Below, one piece after another: positions 16,265 to 26,304 of a stretch of DNA of 64,000 nucleotides. The position numbers and the translations under genes are program-made. The DNA comes from Acholoe squamosa. Taxonomy: Eukaryota > Annelida > Polychaeta > Phyllodocida > Polynoidae. The notes under the pieces are model-generated. The model saw only the letters and a list, made by a program, of their open reading frames with translations, was not told the origin of the DNA and did no database searches. Positions within the stretch are counted from its first letter, which is position 1, and each line of letters begins with the position of its first letter. The stretch is from contig OX439038.1 of NCBI GenBank assembly GCA_949317995.1, forward strand, positions 4,420,001 through 4,484,000. The letters are read 5' to 3'.

Positions 16265-18987
16265 TCAAGAAGACGTTGATCTAACAAGTCTTTGCTTAGA
16301 GTCTTCAGCTCCTTCTATCTCACTGACTTTAATTCTCTTGCATGGAATGTTCAGAAGAGAAAAGTTTTTTTTTCTCTTAGCAGGAGGTATTTTGTAGTGA
16401 CCATAAGCAAAAGACTTTATTCCTCCTCTTCTTAGATATCTTTTATCTTCGAAAGGGGAAAGAGATACTTTTCTTTGTGACATAGTATAAACTTTATGAT
16501 TTAAACTTCTTATGTTATTAAATTCTGCTTCCTTAATCTTATTTTCGAGTAAAGTCTGTTTAAAGTCTTCATGTCTCATTTTTTCTATGCTACATTTCTT
16601 AACTCCTTTCACCTTTTTTTCTTCCTTTCCTTCTTCAAATAAAATTGAATACATTTTAGGTCTGAGAGCGATAAATTCTTTTATCTTTTTCCATGCTACT
16701 TCATCTTTGAATTTGCCTAAGACTGCTTTATTTGACTTGTCATATAAGATATAACTTTCAGGTAAATTAGAGAAATCAAAAAAAATTATTCATGCTTTTT
16801 ATTTTTGCTACGTAGACAGGATCTTTGATGTAATATATCAGAGAATCAGTGTCTGTATATAAAAGCTGTATAGATGTGTCTTTGAATTTAGGCAGCATGA
16901 CATTATAATGGAAGTTAAACATCCATAATTTAGATAATTCTAGAACTGAAAAGCCTATGTACATAGGTTTGTCCAGGAGAAGGTTTTCTTTGCTGTTTTG
17001 GATTCCTACAAAATCTCTTTGAAAAACATGAAGAGACTTAAAAGTAGGTTTCTTTATAAGATTTTCAGTGACTGTGGCATCTGAAGTTAATTTCATGCAG
17101 GTTCTTTTCTTGACATTTTCCATAGTTTTCCCAAAAGTTGTGTTATTCATTAGCTTAAAAAATGCTTTCATGAAAGCAGAAGTAGCTAAAGTTCTTTCTT
17201 TGTTGTTAAACAGAATGTATGATTTCATCCAGTCTTTCTGATAAAAACTTAAAACTCTATGTATTTTACTTATTTTTAAACCTAGACTAAGATACAATTT
17301 AAGGTTGCGATAATGAACAATATAATTAAGTTTACTTTTCAGATTACATATGAGCTTCTTTCCTCCTTTCTTGTAAGATGTTTGACTTTCTTTCAATATA
17401 ATTTTAGCATATGGAGACAATTCTTCTTCTGTAACTGCTATTTTTTCAGGAGCTACAGGGAAATCATTATGCATGTCATGGATTTCTTCAGGATAATCTA
17501 AATTGACTTCTAAGATATAGCCAGTTTCATTTTCATCTGGGACATTTTCTATTTTCAATTCTTGTATTTGCTTAAGACTGAGCCACTTGAAATTGGAATG
17601 TGGTAAGAAGTCTGCTAAACATTTACCATATAAATTATTGCAGTCTATATATAAAATCACTTCGTCTGAATCTTTAACTTCTGCATGTCTCCTAGACACA
17701 TTAGTTATTCCACCTCTTATCCCGCTTTCTATAAAGTTATACATTTCTATGTCTGATAGCAGTTCCAATTCTACTCCTGTATGTTTCAGCATAGCTTGAT
17801 AACTTAAACTAGGTGCAGTTAAAAAATGTGCAGGATCTAAACTGTAATAATTTAATGTCTTTTCTCTGAAAGACTCAAATATATCACATAAAAGTAACAC
17901 ATCTATTTTTAAGTAAGCTTTTAAGTAGTCTTCTATATTTTTACATTGTAATGCTTCGAACATATGAACAGCATGATCATATTCTTTGTTTGTTATGTCT
18001 TTCTTAGTTAAAGAAGAATAAAATTTGTCTTTAGTTGGTAATTTTTTTTCTTTCAGAACTGACCATGAGTCGATATAATCATAGCACATCACTCCTTTTC
18101 TTATCATGAAAGGAATAAGATTCTTGTCTGCAGTGTGTTTCTTAGTCTGAATGAAATCTTTCAAACCTTTTTCATGCAAGAGTTCAGCAAGTTTAGAAAG
18201 AGAAGTGGGTAAGAATTGAAAAGAATCTAAAATTTTAAAGTTCTCGAAACTTAAAGTCAAAAATCTTTCAGAAGACTTAGCTATAACTGATATAGTTTTA
18301 TTTTCTATATACTTGTGCAGTTTCTGAATAAGAAAATGAGTGTCATAGTTCATGCTGTTATGTATTACAATAGGTATTTTCAGTTTGTCCATTCTAAGAC
18401 TGGTATAAGTTAGATTGCATCAATTGCAAGCATAATTCAAGTCCCTGCCTTTTCCTTCTTGTCCTAGATGAGCATGATCCAAAACTTTTTTCATACCTTT
18501 TTTTGTGAAAGATATTCCACAGATGTAACAATTTTTTTGCTTTATTATACGTGAAATATCTTTAGGAGACAACGACAAAGGTTTCCTTTTATGGTCTAAA
18601 ATGTATGAAATTTCTGCTCTTTTTTTATATAAGTAGGACGTAAATTTTTTTATTACATTTTTCCCTACGTAGATGAAAGGATCTTGACTGTATTTGTCAT
18701 ATTTCAATACCATTATTGCACCAAAAGCATTAAGTTTGTGCTCTTTAGAACAAAAAGATTTACCTTTTTGTATTTTTTGTATAGTTTGATTGTAGCATTC
18801 GAAGTCAGCATATATAACAAAAGGACTTTTAACTTGATACTTATGCTCAGTGAATTTCAAAGTACTTCCTTTAGAAGGAGTAGAGTAACCTTGACCAGCA
18901 TATACATTTTTCTGACAGTCATTGCTTACATGTTTTTCATATCGAATTTTAGAGCAAAAAGAAATTAAGCATTTATAACAAAAAAAC
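16265..18987 (-). pseudogene. polB: Protein-primed family B DNA polymerase (Polinton type), exonuclease and polymerase domains, broken frame
   Basis: Upstream part 18420-18986 has a zinc-finger-like segment, then exonuclease motif I (YADFECYNQ). After an in-frame TGA (18420-18422) the frame continues to 16776 with Exo II (NSMNYD), Exo III (YLKAYLKID), polymerase motif A (DCNNLYG, residue about 250 of the segment from the Met at 18392), motif B (NNTTFGKTMEN, about 416) and motif C (YTDTDSLIY, about 512). A one-base shift at an 8-base homopolymer (16778-16785) leads into the C-terminal segment 16265-16775 with GKFKDEVAWKKIKEF and LRPKMYSI. Every catalytic motif is intact. The lesions make normal expression unlikely unless they are assembly errors or are recoded. 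The enzyme would replicate the linear viral genome. Confidence 0.88.
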
Positions 18988-20313
18988 CTAGTTTTTTTTC
19001 CAGAAGAAAGGTCTAATAAATTTATGTAAGTTTCTTATCAGATAAAAATGATCATTCAGCAACAATAAATCTACATGTCGTCCTTCTGCCAGAGGTAAAG
19101 AAAGGACAGAAATATACATAGGGAACGGCTCGCTTTTTTTCTCTAACATTCCAAACACATTTATAGTTATGTTGTTCTTTGTTTCGAATTTAGGTATTTC
19201 ACTAAGTTTAACAGGATAGGAAAGGAAAGAAAGATTTAATTCGTCTAAATAAACATCATAAGACTGAGCTATATTAGCATTTTCAGTCAACTTATGAAGA
19301 CCTGCTAGGACTGAATATATGAAGCAATTATTTCCACTGCCTTTAACGTCAAGGACTGATCTCTTCTTTCTGATAATTTCCTCACTAGTTTCTTTTTTTT
19401 GACCTCCAAAAGGATTATACTTGAAAACAAATTTCACGAGTTCCCCTTGATCGTCACATATTTTAATATGTATCTCCTGAATTTCATTTCTTCTGAGTCT
19501 TTTGTAGTAAGGATTAACGAAGACTTCTTTTATGTCGTCTCCAAATTTTTCACTGCAACATATAGTTCTCAGAAGTGGCATTTGAACATCTCCTACTACT
19601 TCATTAGATACAATGTCTGTGTATATGTAAATGTTAGACGAAACATGATGCAAATTTGGGACTCCTCCTGCTTTGAAATATTTATAATGCTTGTACCTTT
19701 CTTTTGTGCTCATTAAAACTTGAAAATCTAACAAGGTCCTTAAGGGAAGACCTGTGAAACTCACTACTTTATCGTCATTTATCTCAGCCTCGTTTGCTGT
19801 ATCTAATCGTAAAATACTGCATAAATATTTAGACATAGTTACTCTGTCTCCTCTGCCTACTTTCAATATAGGTTTCAAGTTTTGAACTTCTGTTTTCATA
19901 TATGGTTCTCTGCTGTTTCTGTAAAGTTCTTCGTCTGAGTATACATCAATTTTTTTCAAGGCTAAATTAATACATCTTATTAAACTATCTGAGCTCGTAT
20001 AATTAGCGTAAGGAATCCTTTGCACGACATATCTTTTCTTTATGTCTATTTCATCTAAAGAAGTTATTTTTTCTTCGTCTGTTTTAAGCTTAAAATCAAT
20101 TCTCTCTGCTATTATAGTTCGATTTTTTTCTGGTATTTCTGGAAAGTTATACCATGAGACAGGAACGTTGACTTCCACTAATGCTTCTTCCCATGCTCCC
20201 TGAAGAAGCAAAGTAGTAGGAAGCTTTACATAGAAAGAACTGATCTTATTTTCTCGAGACGGATGAATCGTGTTAGAAGGTAAATTCACAAAAAAAGGAG
20301 AAGAAAGAGCCAT
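18988..20313 (-). CDS. Capsid-like Polinton protein fused in frame to the N-terminal domain of the PolB gene (441 aa)
   Basis: Starts MALSSPFFVNLPSNT. Residues 1 to about 300 match the pattern of a conserved Polinton virion-type protein (SSFYVKLPTTLLLQGAWEEA, VPVSWYNFPEI, NIYIYTDIVSNEVVGDVQMP, LRRNEIQEIHIKICDDQGE). I think it is a minor-capsid-like protein but am not certain. From about residue 325 it becomes the N-terminal domain usual in Polinton PolB: NNCFIYSVLAGLHKL, LSYPVKLSEIPKFE, ITINVFGM, HVDLLLLNDHFYLIRNLHKF. No stop or start separates the two. The frame ends at 18988 next to an 8-base homopolymer (18992-18999), where PolB resumes one base on. Either a genuine fusion or two genes joined by deletion. 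Confidence 0.7.
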   Translation of the reverse strand: MALSSPFFVNLPSNTIHPSRENKISSFYVKLPTTLLLQGAWEEALVEVNVPVSWYNFPEIPEKNRTIIAERIDFKLKTDEEKITSLDEIDIKKRYVVQRIPYANYTSSDSLIRCINLALKKIDVYSDEELYRNSREPYMKTEVQNLKPILKVGRGDRVTMSKYLCSILRLDTANEAEINDDKVVSFTGLPLRTLLDFQVLMSTKERYKHYKYFKAGGVPNLHHVSSNIYIYTDIVSNEVVGDVQMPLLRTICCSEKFGDDIKEVFVNPYYKRLRRNEIQEIHIKICDDQGELVKFVFKYNPFGGQKKETSEEIIRKKRSVLDVKGSGNNCFIYSVLAGLHKLTENANIAQSYDVYLDELNLSFLSYPVKLSEIPKFETKNNITINVFGMLEKKSEPFPMYISVLSLPLAEGRHVDLLLLNDHFYLIRNLHKFIRPFFWKKN

Positions 20314-20329
20314 TTTAACTTCAAAATAA

Positions 20330-22095
20330 AAGACAATGAACTTTCTTTCTTATATCTCTTTTGCTAATTAAAAATAAAGGAGACCTCGTTCTGACAGGCC
20401 AGGAGGAGCCTGTTAAAGTTTAGTGCAGCCCTTCCTCATCCAGAACCTCAAAGAGTTTTCCTTCCTGCTACCTAGCGTTCATACTGAGCGTCTCTGATCA
20501 CTGAAACATTTCTGATGTCTACAGGTGAAACAAACATATCTCTTAAGTGAAAAGTATGTGATACCTTATGGTTAAACTAAAGTCAAAATTTTCTAACACA
20601 GAGTGGTAAAAATGGACTTTTCTTGTCCCTCAAACATTTCTAAACTCTAGCGGTGAAACAAAAATTTCTTTTCTCTGAAAAGTTTCTGGCATCTGGTGGT
20701 TGATTTGAGAATTTCTTATTCTTGAAACATTTCTGACATCTAGTGGTGAAATAAACATTTTTGGACACTGAAAAGTTTCTGCCACCTAGTGACTGAACTG
20801 AACATTTCTTGTCCCTGAAACATTTCTAACATCTAGCGGTGAAACAAAAATTTTTTTTCTCTGAAAAGTTTCTGGCATCTGGTGGTTGATTTGAGAATTT
20901 CTTATTCTTGAAACATTTCTGCCATCTAGTGGTGAAATAAACATTTTTGGACACTGAAAAGTTTCTGCCACCTAGTGGCTGAACTGAACATTTCTTGTCC
21001 CTGAAACATTTCTAACATCTAGCGGTGAAACAAACATTTCTGGTCTCTGAAAAGTTTCTGACATCTGGTGGTTGATTCGAGCATTTCTAATTCTTGAAAC
21101 ATTTCTGTCATCTAGTGGTGAAATAAACATTTTTGGTCACTGAAAAGTTTCTGCCACCTAGTGGCTGAACTGAACTTTTCTTGTTTCTGTAAGATTTCTA
21201 ACATTAAGGAAGAAGTGAAATAAACTTTTCTAGTATCTTTTGGTGTCTAAAAGATTCTAGCATTTGATGGTTAATTTAAGAATTTTTGATCCCTGAGACA
21301 TTTCTACCGTTCAGTGGTAAAATAAACATTTCTAGTATCCAAAAAGTTTATGTTATAATGTGGTTGAAATAAACATTTCTGATCTCAAAGATATTTCTTG
21401 TCTCAGAGAAGTTTTTGATCTCAGAGTAGTTTCTGCTAGTTAAAAATGTTTCAGGAACAAGAAATGCTCAATTTAACCACACTATAGCAGAAACTTCTCT
21501 GAGATCAGAAATAGCTCTGAGATCAGAAATTGCACTGTGATTAAAAATATCCGTTTCACCAATTTCAGGTCTCTAATTTTCTGACATTTATTAAAAAAAT
21601 GGACTTTTCTGACGTTCACTGGTGAAATGGACATTTCTGGTCTCTAAAACTTTTCTTCCATCTTAAGGTGAAATAAACGTTTTTGGTCCCTGAAACATTT
21701 CTGACATCTACTGGTAGAATGAACTTTTCTGGTCTCTAAAACTTTTCTGCCATCTCGTGGTGAAATAAATGTTTCTGGTCCCTGAAACTTTTCTGACATC
21801 TACTGGTAGAATGAACTTTCTGGTATCTAAAACTTTTCTGCCATCTCGTGGTCAAATAAACGTTTCTGGTCCCTGAAACATTTCTGACATCTACTGGTAA
21901 AATGAACTTTTCTGGCCTCTAAAACTTTTCTGCCATTTCGTGGTGAAATAAACATTTCTGGTCCATGAAATATTTCTGACATCTACTGGTAATATGGACT
22001 TTTCTGGTCTCTGAAAGAATTATAACCTTTAGGGGTAAAATTAAGCATATTTGGTCGGCTGTAAAATGTCAAATAACAGAACACAACAAATAATT
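20330..22095. repeat. Degenerate ~46-47-bp tandem repeat region in the viral block
   Basis: About 1.75 kb built of diverged units such as CTGAAACATTTCTGACATCT followed by AGTGGTGAAATAAACATTTT, alternating with an AAAAGTTTCTGCCACCTAGTGG variant. Orientation flips around 21430-21540, where reverse-complement pieces (GTTTCAGGAACAAGAAATGC) appear. There are no supported genes. It separates the core polymerase gene from the accessory genes and could serve as an origin, enhancer or recombination tract; function is not shown. Confidence 0.75.
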
Positions 22096-22102
22096 AATTT
22101 TT

Positions 22103-22933
22103 TCATCTTTTTATTTCATCAGGAAAAAGACACATCTTAGGCTTTCTCTTTTCATGCAGGATAGAATGAGCACTTGCATTCCTTAACAACCATAACAGAT
22201 AATCATGTTCTCCTTGAGGTTTCTTGTTGTGCCATTTAATATCACAGTATACACATTTCTTTACAGGACTGTATTCATGTTGTTCATCTAAAAATTCATG
22301 GAAACACTTCATGTGGACTGGCTTCATGCAGCAAAACATATAACATACGTCTTTGCTTTTAGGTGACATTATCAACAAACCAGAACACAGCATACACATC
22401 ATATATTCTGTGGACATCTTGTGTATCTTTTGTCTTTTTTTGTCTCTAAATTTTCTAGTTATTCTGGAAAGAACGTAAGAAGAAGGTTCAACTCCTACAT
22501 TACCTTCTAGCCTCAAAGGATACATCATTTCCGTCACTACATTGATGAATTTTATGTCTAAGAAATCTGCTGCTATGAATAGCATCCTGTAATAGAAAGT
22601 TTGATCCTTCATACACCAGGAAATTGTCTTCAACGCTCGTGGCATCAACATTATATCATCTAACACTATATTGATTATTTCTTCTTCCAGGAAAGATGAA
22701 CGAAAATAATCAGCAAAGAATATAAGTGCCTCTATCCTTATTTCTTTCAAAAGAGGCAAGCATTTGAGTTCAGAAAGAGCGGAAAAAATCTTAGTTGCGT
22801 CTTTTTCGTTCATATGTGATTGTTGTGGGAACGAAATATCTATTTTCTCAAGAGGACGTCCTTCATATTGTAATTGACTTCTCAGGTAATCAAGACGAGT
22901 GCATAAGAGATGGTAGTTTATGTTCACATTCAT
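22103..22933 (-). CDS. BTB-like plus RING-type zinc protein, paralogue A (276 aa)
   Basis: Starts MNVNINYHLLCTRLDYLRSQ. Residues about 8-100 follow a BTB/POZ-like pattern: HLLCTRLDYLRSQL, EKIDISFP, then KEIRIEALIFFADYFRSSFL. The C-terminal third has a RING-type spacing: CMLCSGLL...CYMFCCMKPVHMKCFHEFL...KKCVYCDIKW. RING proteins usually act as E3 ubiquitin ligases and BTB domains bind Cul3; having both in a short viral-type protein suggests control of host protein turnover. The pairing is inferred from sequence pattern; the BTB half is the weaker call. It shares architecture with the gene at 23422-24297. The frame is intact. Confidence 0.6.
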   Translation of the reverse strand: MNVNINYHLLCTRLDYLRSQLQYEGRPLEKIDISFPQQSHMNEKDATKIFSALSELKCLPLLKEIRIEALIFFADYFRSSFLEEEIINIVLDDIMLMPRALKTISWCMKDQTFYYRMLFIAADFLDIKFINVVTEMMYPLRLEGNVGVEPSSYVLSRITRKFRDKKRQKIHKMSTEYMMCMLCSGLLIMSPKSKDVCYMFCCMKPVHMKCFHEFLDEQHEYSPVKKCVYCDIKWHNKKPQGEHDYLLWLLRNASAHSILHEKRKPKMCLFPDEIKR

Positions 22934-23421
22934 CTTACAGAAAGATAAGAAAAAATAGATTTTTTTCTTTATGTTTTATTGCAAAGCCAGTTTACATGAG
23001 CTAATACGCTTTCATGCGAGCAATATTTCATGATTGCACAATGTCATACTTTCATTTCAACGTCAAGAGAACATCGTTTTCTGTCAACGTAAGAACAATT
23101 GTACACATGAAGCAGCACATGTCACAGATATCAGTAAATATTTCCAGTGAACATGTCTAGATATATGTTTCGACTAGTACTAATAAATGAAGTAAAGCAC
23201 TGGTTACAATAACTTTCTGGTTAACATGTACAAGAACATTCTTGCATGAACCAAAAGACTGAAAAAATTACAGTCTTTTAAATGTAAGTCTTTGGGTCAG
23301 GATATGAGTTATAGATGAAAGAGTTCAGGACATGTCTTGACACACACTAAGTTTTATCTACTTATCTCAAGGACATAAAATTTCTCTTAAAAACTTCAGC
23401 AGCTTAAACCTGTTTTAAAAT

Positions 23422-24297
23422 TCAACGGCTTAAACGTCTTGGGAGATTATGAAAACGAATCCTTGTTTGATAAAAACTCTTTCTTAAATTGGTGTATTTC
23501 TTTCTTTGCCATTTCATGAAAAGTTTTGTGCAAGCAGGTTTTCCCTCAAACCAAACAGCTCTGCAGTCTTTACATTTAACTTTAGGTTGCGAGGGGGTTG
23601 TGAACGATCTAAATCTTAAGTTCATATAACATCGATGATGGCAATGAGATCCGCAGCAATCTAAACGAAAAGTATCGGTCTCAATGTCCCCCTCTTCTAC
23701 TGTATGATCGTCTCCACAGCCCCCACAGTGATAAGATATAGGGTATTGCTCCATTTTTATTTGTCTAAGGAGATGTCTTATTTTTCTGGTTATTTTTTGG
23801 TCTTCGTAGCAAGCAAAAGAGCAATAATCATCCATGCTATGATCTTTGCAGAAGAGGTCTTTCAATATATTAAAGACAGTGTAATCTTCTCCTACCAAAT
23901 CATGACAAAAGTATATCAACGTTGTACATGAATCATGACATATGTTGCCACAATAAGCATGTACCTTTAAAATTTTACCTATTTCTTCTATGTTATCTTG
24001 ACTTCTTTGGAGCAAATATTCAAACAAGAACTCACTTTGAAAAAAATTGGCAAAAAAAGCTATAGATCCTACGTCTTGGACTTTATCTAAAAGCTTATGA
24101 CATTTTTTCTCGGACTTGAAACTTAAACAAGATATGTATGAAAAGCATTGTGACAGAGAGAGCAAAGGAAGAAAAGGTATCTCTATATTTATTTCTCTTG
24201 GACTTTCTTCTTTCAACTCATAGAAGCTAACATAGGATTTAAAATATTCACTTCTAGTACTTAAAACTTTCAAGTCTAAAGATGTGAGGCGTTCCAT
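23422..24297 (-). CDS. BTB-like plus RING-type zinc protein, paralogue B (291 aa)
   Basis: Starts MERLTSLDLKVLSTRSEYF. The N-terminal half again has a BTB-like arrangement (KVLSTRSEYFKSYVSF, REINIEIPFLPLLSL, KVQDVGSIAFFANFFQSEF). The C-terminal zinc module reads YHCGGCGDDHTVEEG, then FRLDCCGSHCHHRCYMNL and VKCKDCRAVW, a RING-like C-H-rich pattern ending with a basic tail RIRFHNLPRRLSR. It lies 490 bases upstream of paralogue A on the same strand, so it is probably a tandem duplicate that diverged. A ligase role is inference. The frame is intact although the core replication genes are broken. Confidence 0.6.
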   Translation of the reverse strand: MERLTSLDLKVLSTRSEYFKSYVSFYELKEESPREINIEIPFLPLLSLSQCFSYISCLSFKSEKKCHKLLDKVQDVGSIAFFANFFQSEFLFEYLLQRSQDNIEEIGKILKVHAYCGNICHDSCTTLIYFCHDLVGEDYTVFNILKDLFCKDHSMDDYCSFACYEDQKITRKIRHLLRQIKMEQYPISYHCGGCGDDHTVEEGDIETDTFRLDCCGSHCHHRCYMNLRFRSFTTPSQPKVKCKDCRAVWFEGKPACTKLFMKWQRKKYTNLRKSFYQTRIRFHNLPRRLSR

Positions 24298-24410
24298 TTT
24301 TTAATAGTTAAGAGAACTTATTAAATTTATTTCTAATTTAAAAAGAAAAGCTACAGCGATATTCTTGTATAGTGTATTGAAAGCATGGTAGAAGACATGT
24401 CCTTTACATT

Positions 24411-26264
24411 TTATTCTTTGCAATGGTGATGGTCTATTAAGTGCCTGATAAGATCTTGAGACGTGGAGAAAAGCATGTCACAGAACCTGCAGGACAACAA
24501 GGCTCTCTTGCAGGAACTTACGACAACCTCCCCTGCAGGAAAGAAGTGGGTTTTGCAAAGCCTGCAGTCTCTGATAACAGAGAAAGGGCTCCTTGCCGTG
24601 CCTGAAGCCGGTTTGCGCAACCTGGAAAGCATGCACTGATCATAGAAATACCTTCCTACCTCAATTGAACCAAAAATTCTCTCAAATCTTTGCAGAAGTC
24701 CTTCTCTGTCTCTTAAGTCAGAAGAAGAACTGTTCTGTTGATTGGTAACAGGTTGTGAACCAGAAATGGAAGAGACAGGTTGGTTTTCTACGTTCTGGTT
24801 ACTAACAGATGCGTCAGTGGAAATGGGAACGTGAGCAGGGTGACTGTTAAAACTAAGATCTAGGGGGACGTCAGGAGGTTGGAGACGGGCAGTGATATCA
24901 AGAGGGATTATGTGTCCTGTCCTCAAGTTAAAGACAGGAATCATAGGATTAGAGGAAGTTGAAGGGTGAACAGGTGGGACTACAGGAACTCCAGCCTGAA
25001 GAGAAGCAGTAAATCTGACAGGTTGGGAGCCTGCTTGAAAATGGTCGGCTTGTCTAGTATCTACTTGGGGTCTCACCACAGTAACAGGTCTGTGGAGTTG
25101 AGAAGCAGTTATAGGACGAGAAACAGAAGTAGTACAGACAGGACGTGCACAGGATGAAGTCATATAAACTGGAACGCTGTTAAGCTGAGGGACTACAAAG
25201 CTGTCAGTCTCTGAGGAAGCAGGTTGAATGACAATAGGTTCTGACAAGCTGCGAGAACATGGAAGCGGAAATCCGAGAGAAGCATGGTGAGACGGTGATG
25301 AACCAGGAGGAGTCAGCTGTGCTGTATCGGTTATAGGTCTAGCAGAGTTCGTAGAAGTTCTCACACGTCCAGCCGTGATCGATCCTGTTTCAGAAGAGGT
25401 CGAGCCATCTGCTTCAGGGCAAGGTGAGGGAACACAAGAATTATTTTTCCCTCTCTCCTCAGAAGGTGCTTCTGCGTCCTTCCTACAGGAAGGAGGGAAA
25501 GTAATTCTAGGTCTATCGTTGCTAGACATAGAGGGAAGGGGATTGTCAAAGATACTAGCTACTTCTTGGTCTTCTTCGTCAGATTCCTCCTTGCAGACAC
25601 AGAAGTCTGTGTCTTCTTCCACAGCTTGTTGAGGGTAAAGCACAGTGGACAAGAGAGGGTAGTTTTGTGAGAAGGAAGAAGTGAGAGAAGCAGGTGCAAA
25701 CTGTTTCACATTGTTTTTGACAAACTGATGGAAAGCTTCCTGGTAAGAGAGAGGAGAAACATAGCTAGAAGAAGAAGGAACAGAAGCAGGAGCTGAAGAG
25801 AGGGGAACAGAGCAGGTAGAAGTTGGAACGTCTGCAGAGACAGAAGCAGAGGAGGGAGGAAGCAAAACAGAAGTGGGAGAAGCTCTGCTAGCAGGAAGGG
25901 GTTCAAAGGCAGCAGAGACATAGGAAGTAGAAGTTGAGGAAAGAGACAAGGGAGGAAAGCTAGAAGAGACAAGAGAACTGCATGCAGAAGAGGGTCTCCA
26001 TGTAGAAGAAGCAGAGGTTATGCTAGCAGGAACTGAGTTAAGATGAGCAGGAACAGAGGCTTTAAGAGCAGGAGCCTGAGAGACGGAAGAAGAAGGAGCA
26101 GAAGAGTTTCCACCTGAGCCAGAAAGACGTGGAAAAACCACGGTCGAAGCAGAGAGAACAGAAACAGGAGAATTAATAGAAGCAGAGGAGGCTCTGGAAG
26201 TGTGAGGAATCTGACGAGAACAGACAGTTTTTTTCGGCTGACGAGCCTTCTTAGTTTTAGGCAT
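24411..26264 (-). CDS. Large Ser/Pro/Thr-rich protein with C-terminal C2H2-type zinc finger (617 aa)
   Basis: Starts MPKTKKARQPKKTVC, a basic N-terminus that could be a nuclear signal. Residues about 30-480 are low-complexity Ser/Pro/Ala/Val. The last ~60 residues hold two Cys pairs and a classical finger: CRLCKTHFF, SCKRALLSCRFCDMLF, then HLIDHHHC. This layout (long disordered activator-like stretch plus a DNA-binding finger) suggests a transcription regulator, but I know no matching family. There is no stop in 617 codons. It lies upstream of the BTB-RING genes and 40 bases below the OTU-like gene on the same strand. Confidence 0.65.
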   Translation of the reverse strand: MPKTKKARQPKKTVCSRQIPHTSRASSASINSPVSVLSASTVVFPRLSGSGGNSSAPSSSVSQAPALKASVPAHLNSVPASITSASSTWRPSSACSSLVSSSFPPLSLSSTSTSYVSAAFEPLPASRASPTSVLLPPSSASVSADVPTSTCSVPLSSAPASVPSSSSYVSPLSYQEAFHQFVKNNVKQFAPASLTSSFSQNYPLLSTVLYPQQAVEEDTDFCVCKEESDEEDQEVASIFDNPLPSMSSNDRPRITFPPSCRKDAEAPSEERGKNNSCVPSPCPEADGSTSSETGSITAGRVRTSTNSARPITDTAQLTPPGSSPSHHASLGFPLPCSRSLSEPIVIQPASSETDSFVVPQLNSVPVYMTSSCARPVCTTSVSRPITASQLHRPVTVVRPQVDTRQADHFQAGSQPVRFTASLQAGVPVVPPVHPSTSSNPMIPVFNLRTGHIIPLDITARLQPPDVPLDLSFNSHPAHVPISTDASVSNQNVENQPVSSISGSQPVTNQQNSSSSDLRDREGLLQRFERIFGSIEVGRYFYDQCMLSRLRKPASGTARSPFSVIRDCRLCKTHFFPAGEVVVSSCKRALLSCRFCDMLFSTSQDLIRHLIDHHHCKE

Positions 26265-26304
26265 CTGTAGAAGAAAAGAATGTAGACTATAGTTGAAGAT
26301 AAAA

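Noticed and set aside
24411..26264. Mucin-type surface protein reading of the Ser/Pro-rich ORF
   Set aside because: It has a basic N-terminus, no signal peptide or TM, and a C2H2 finger at the end, which fit a nuclear protein better.
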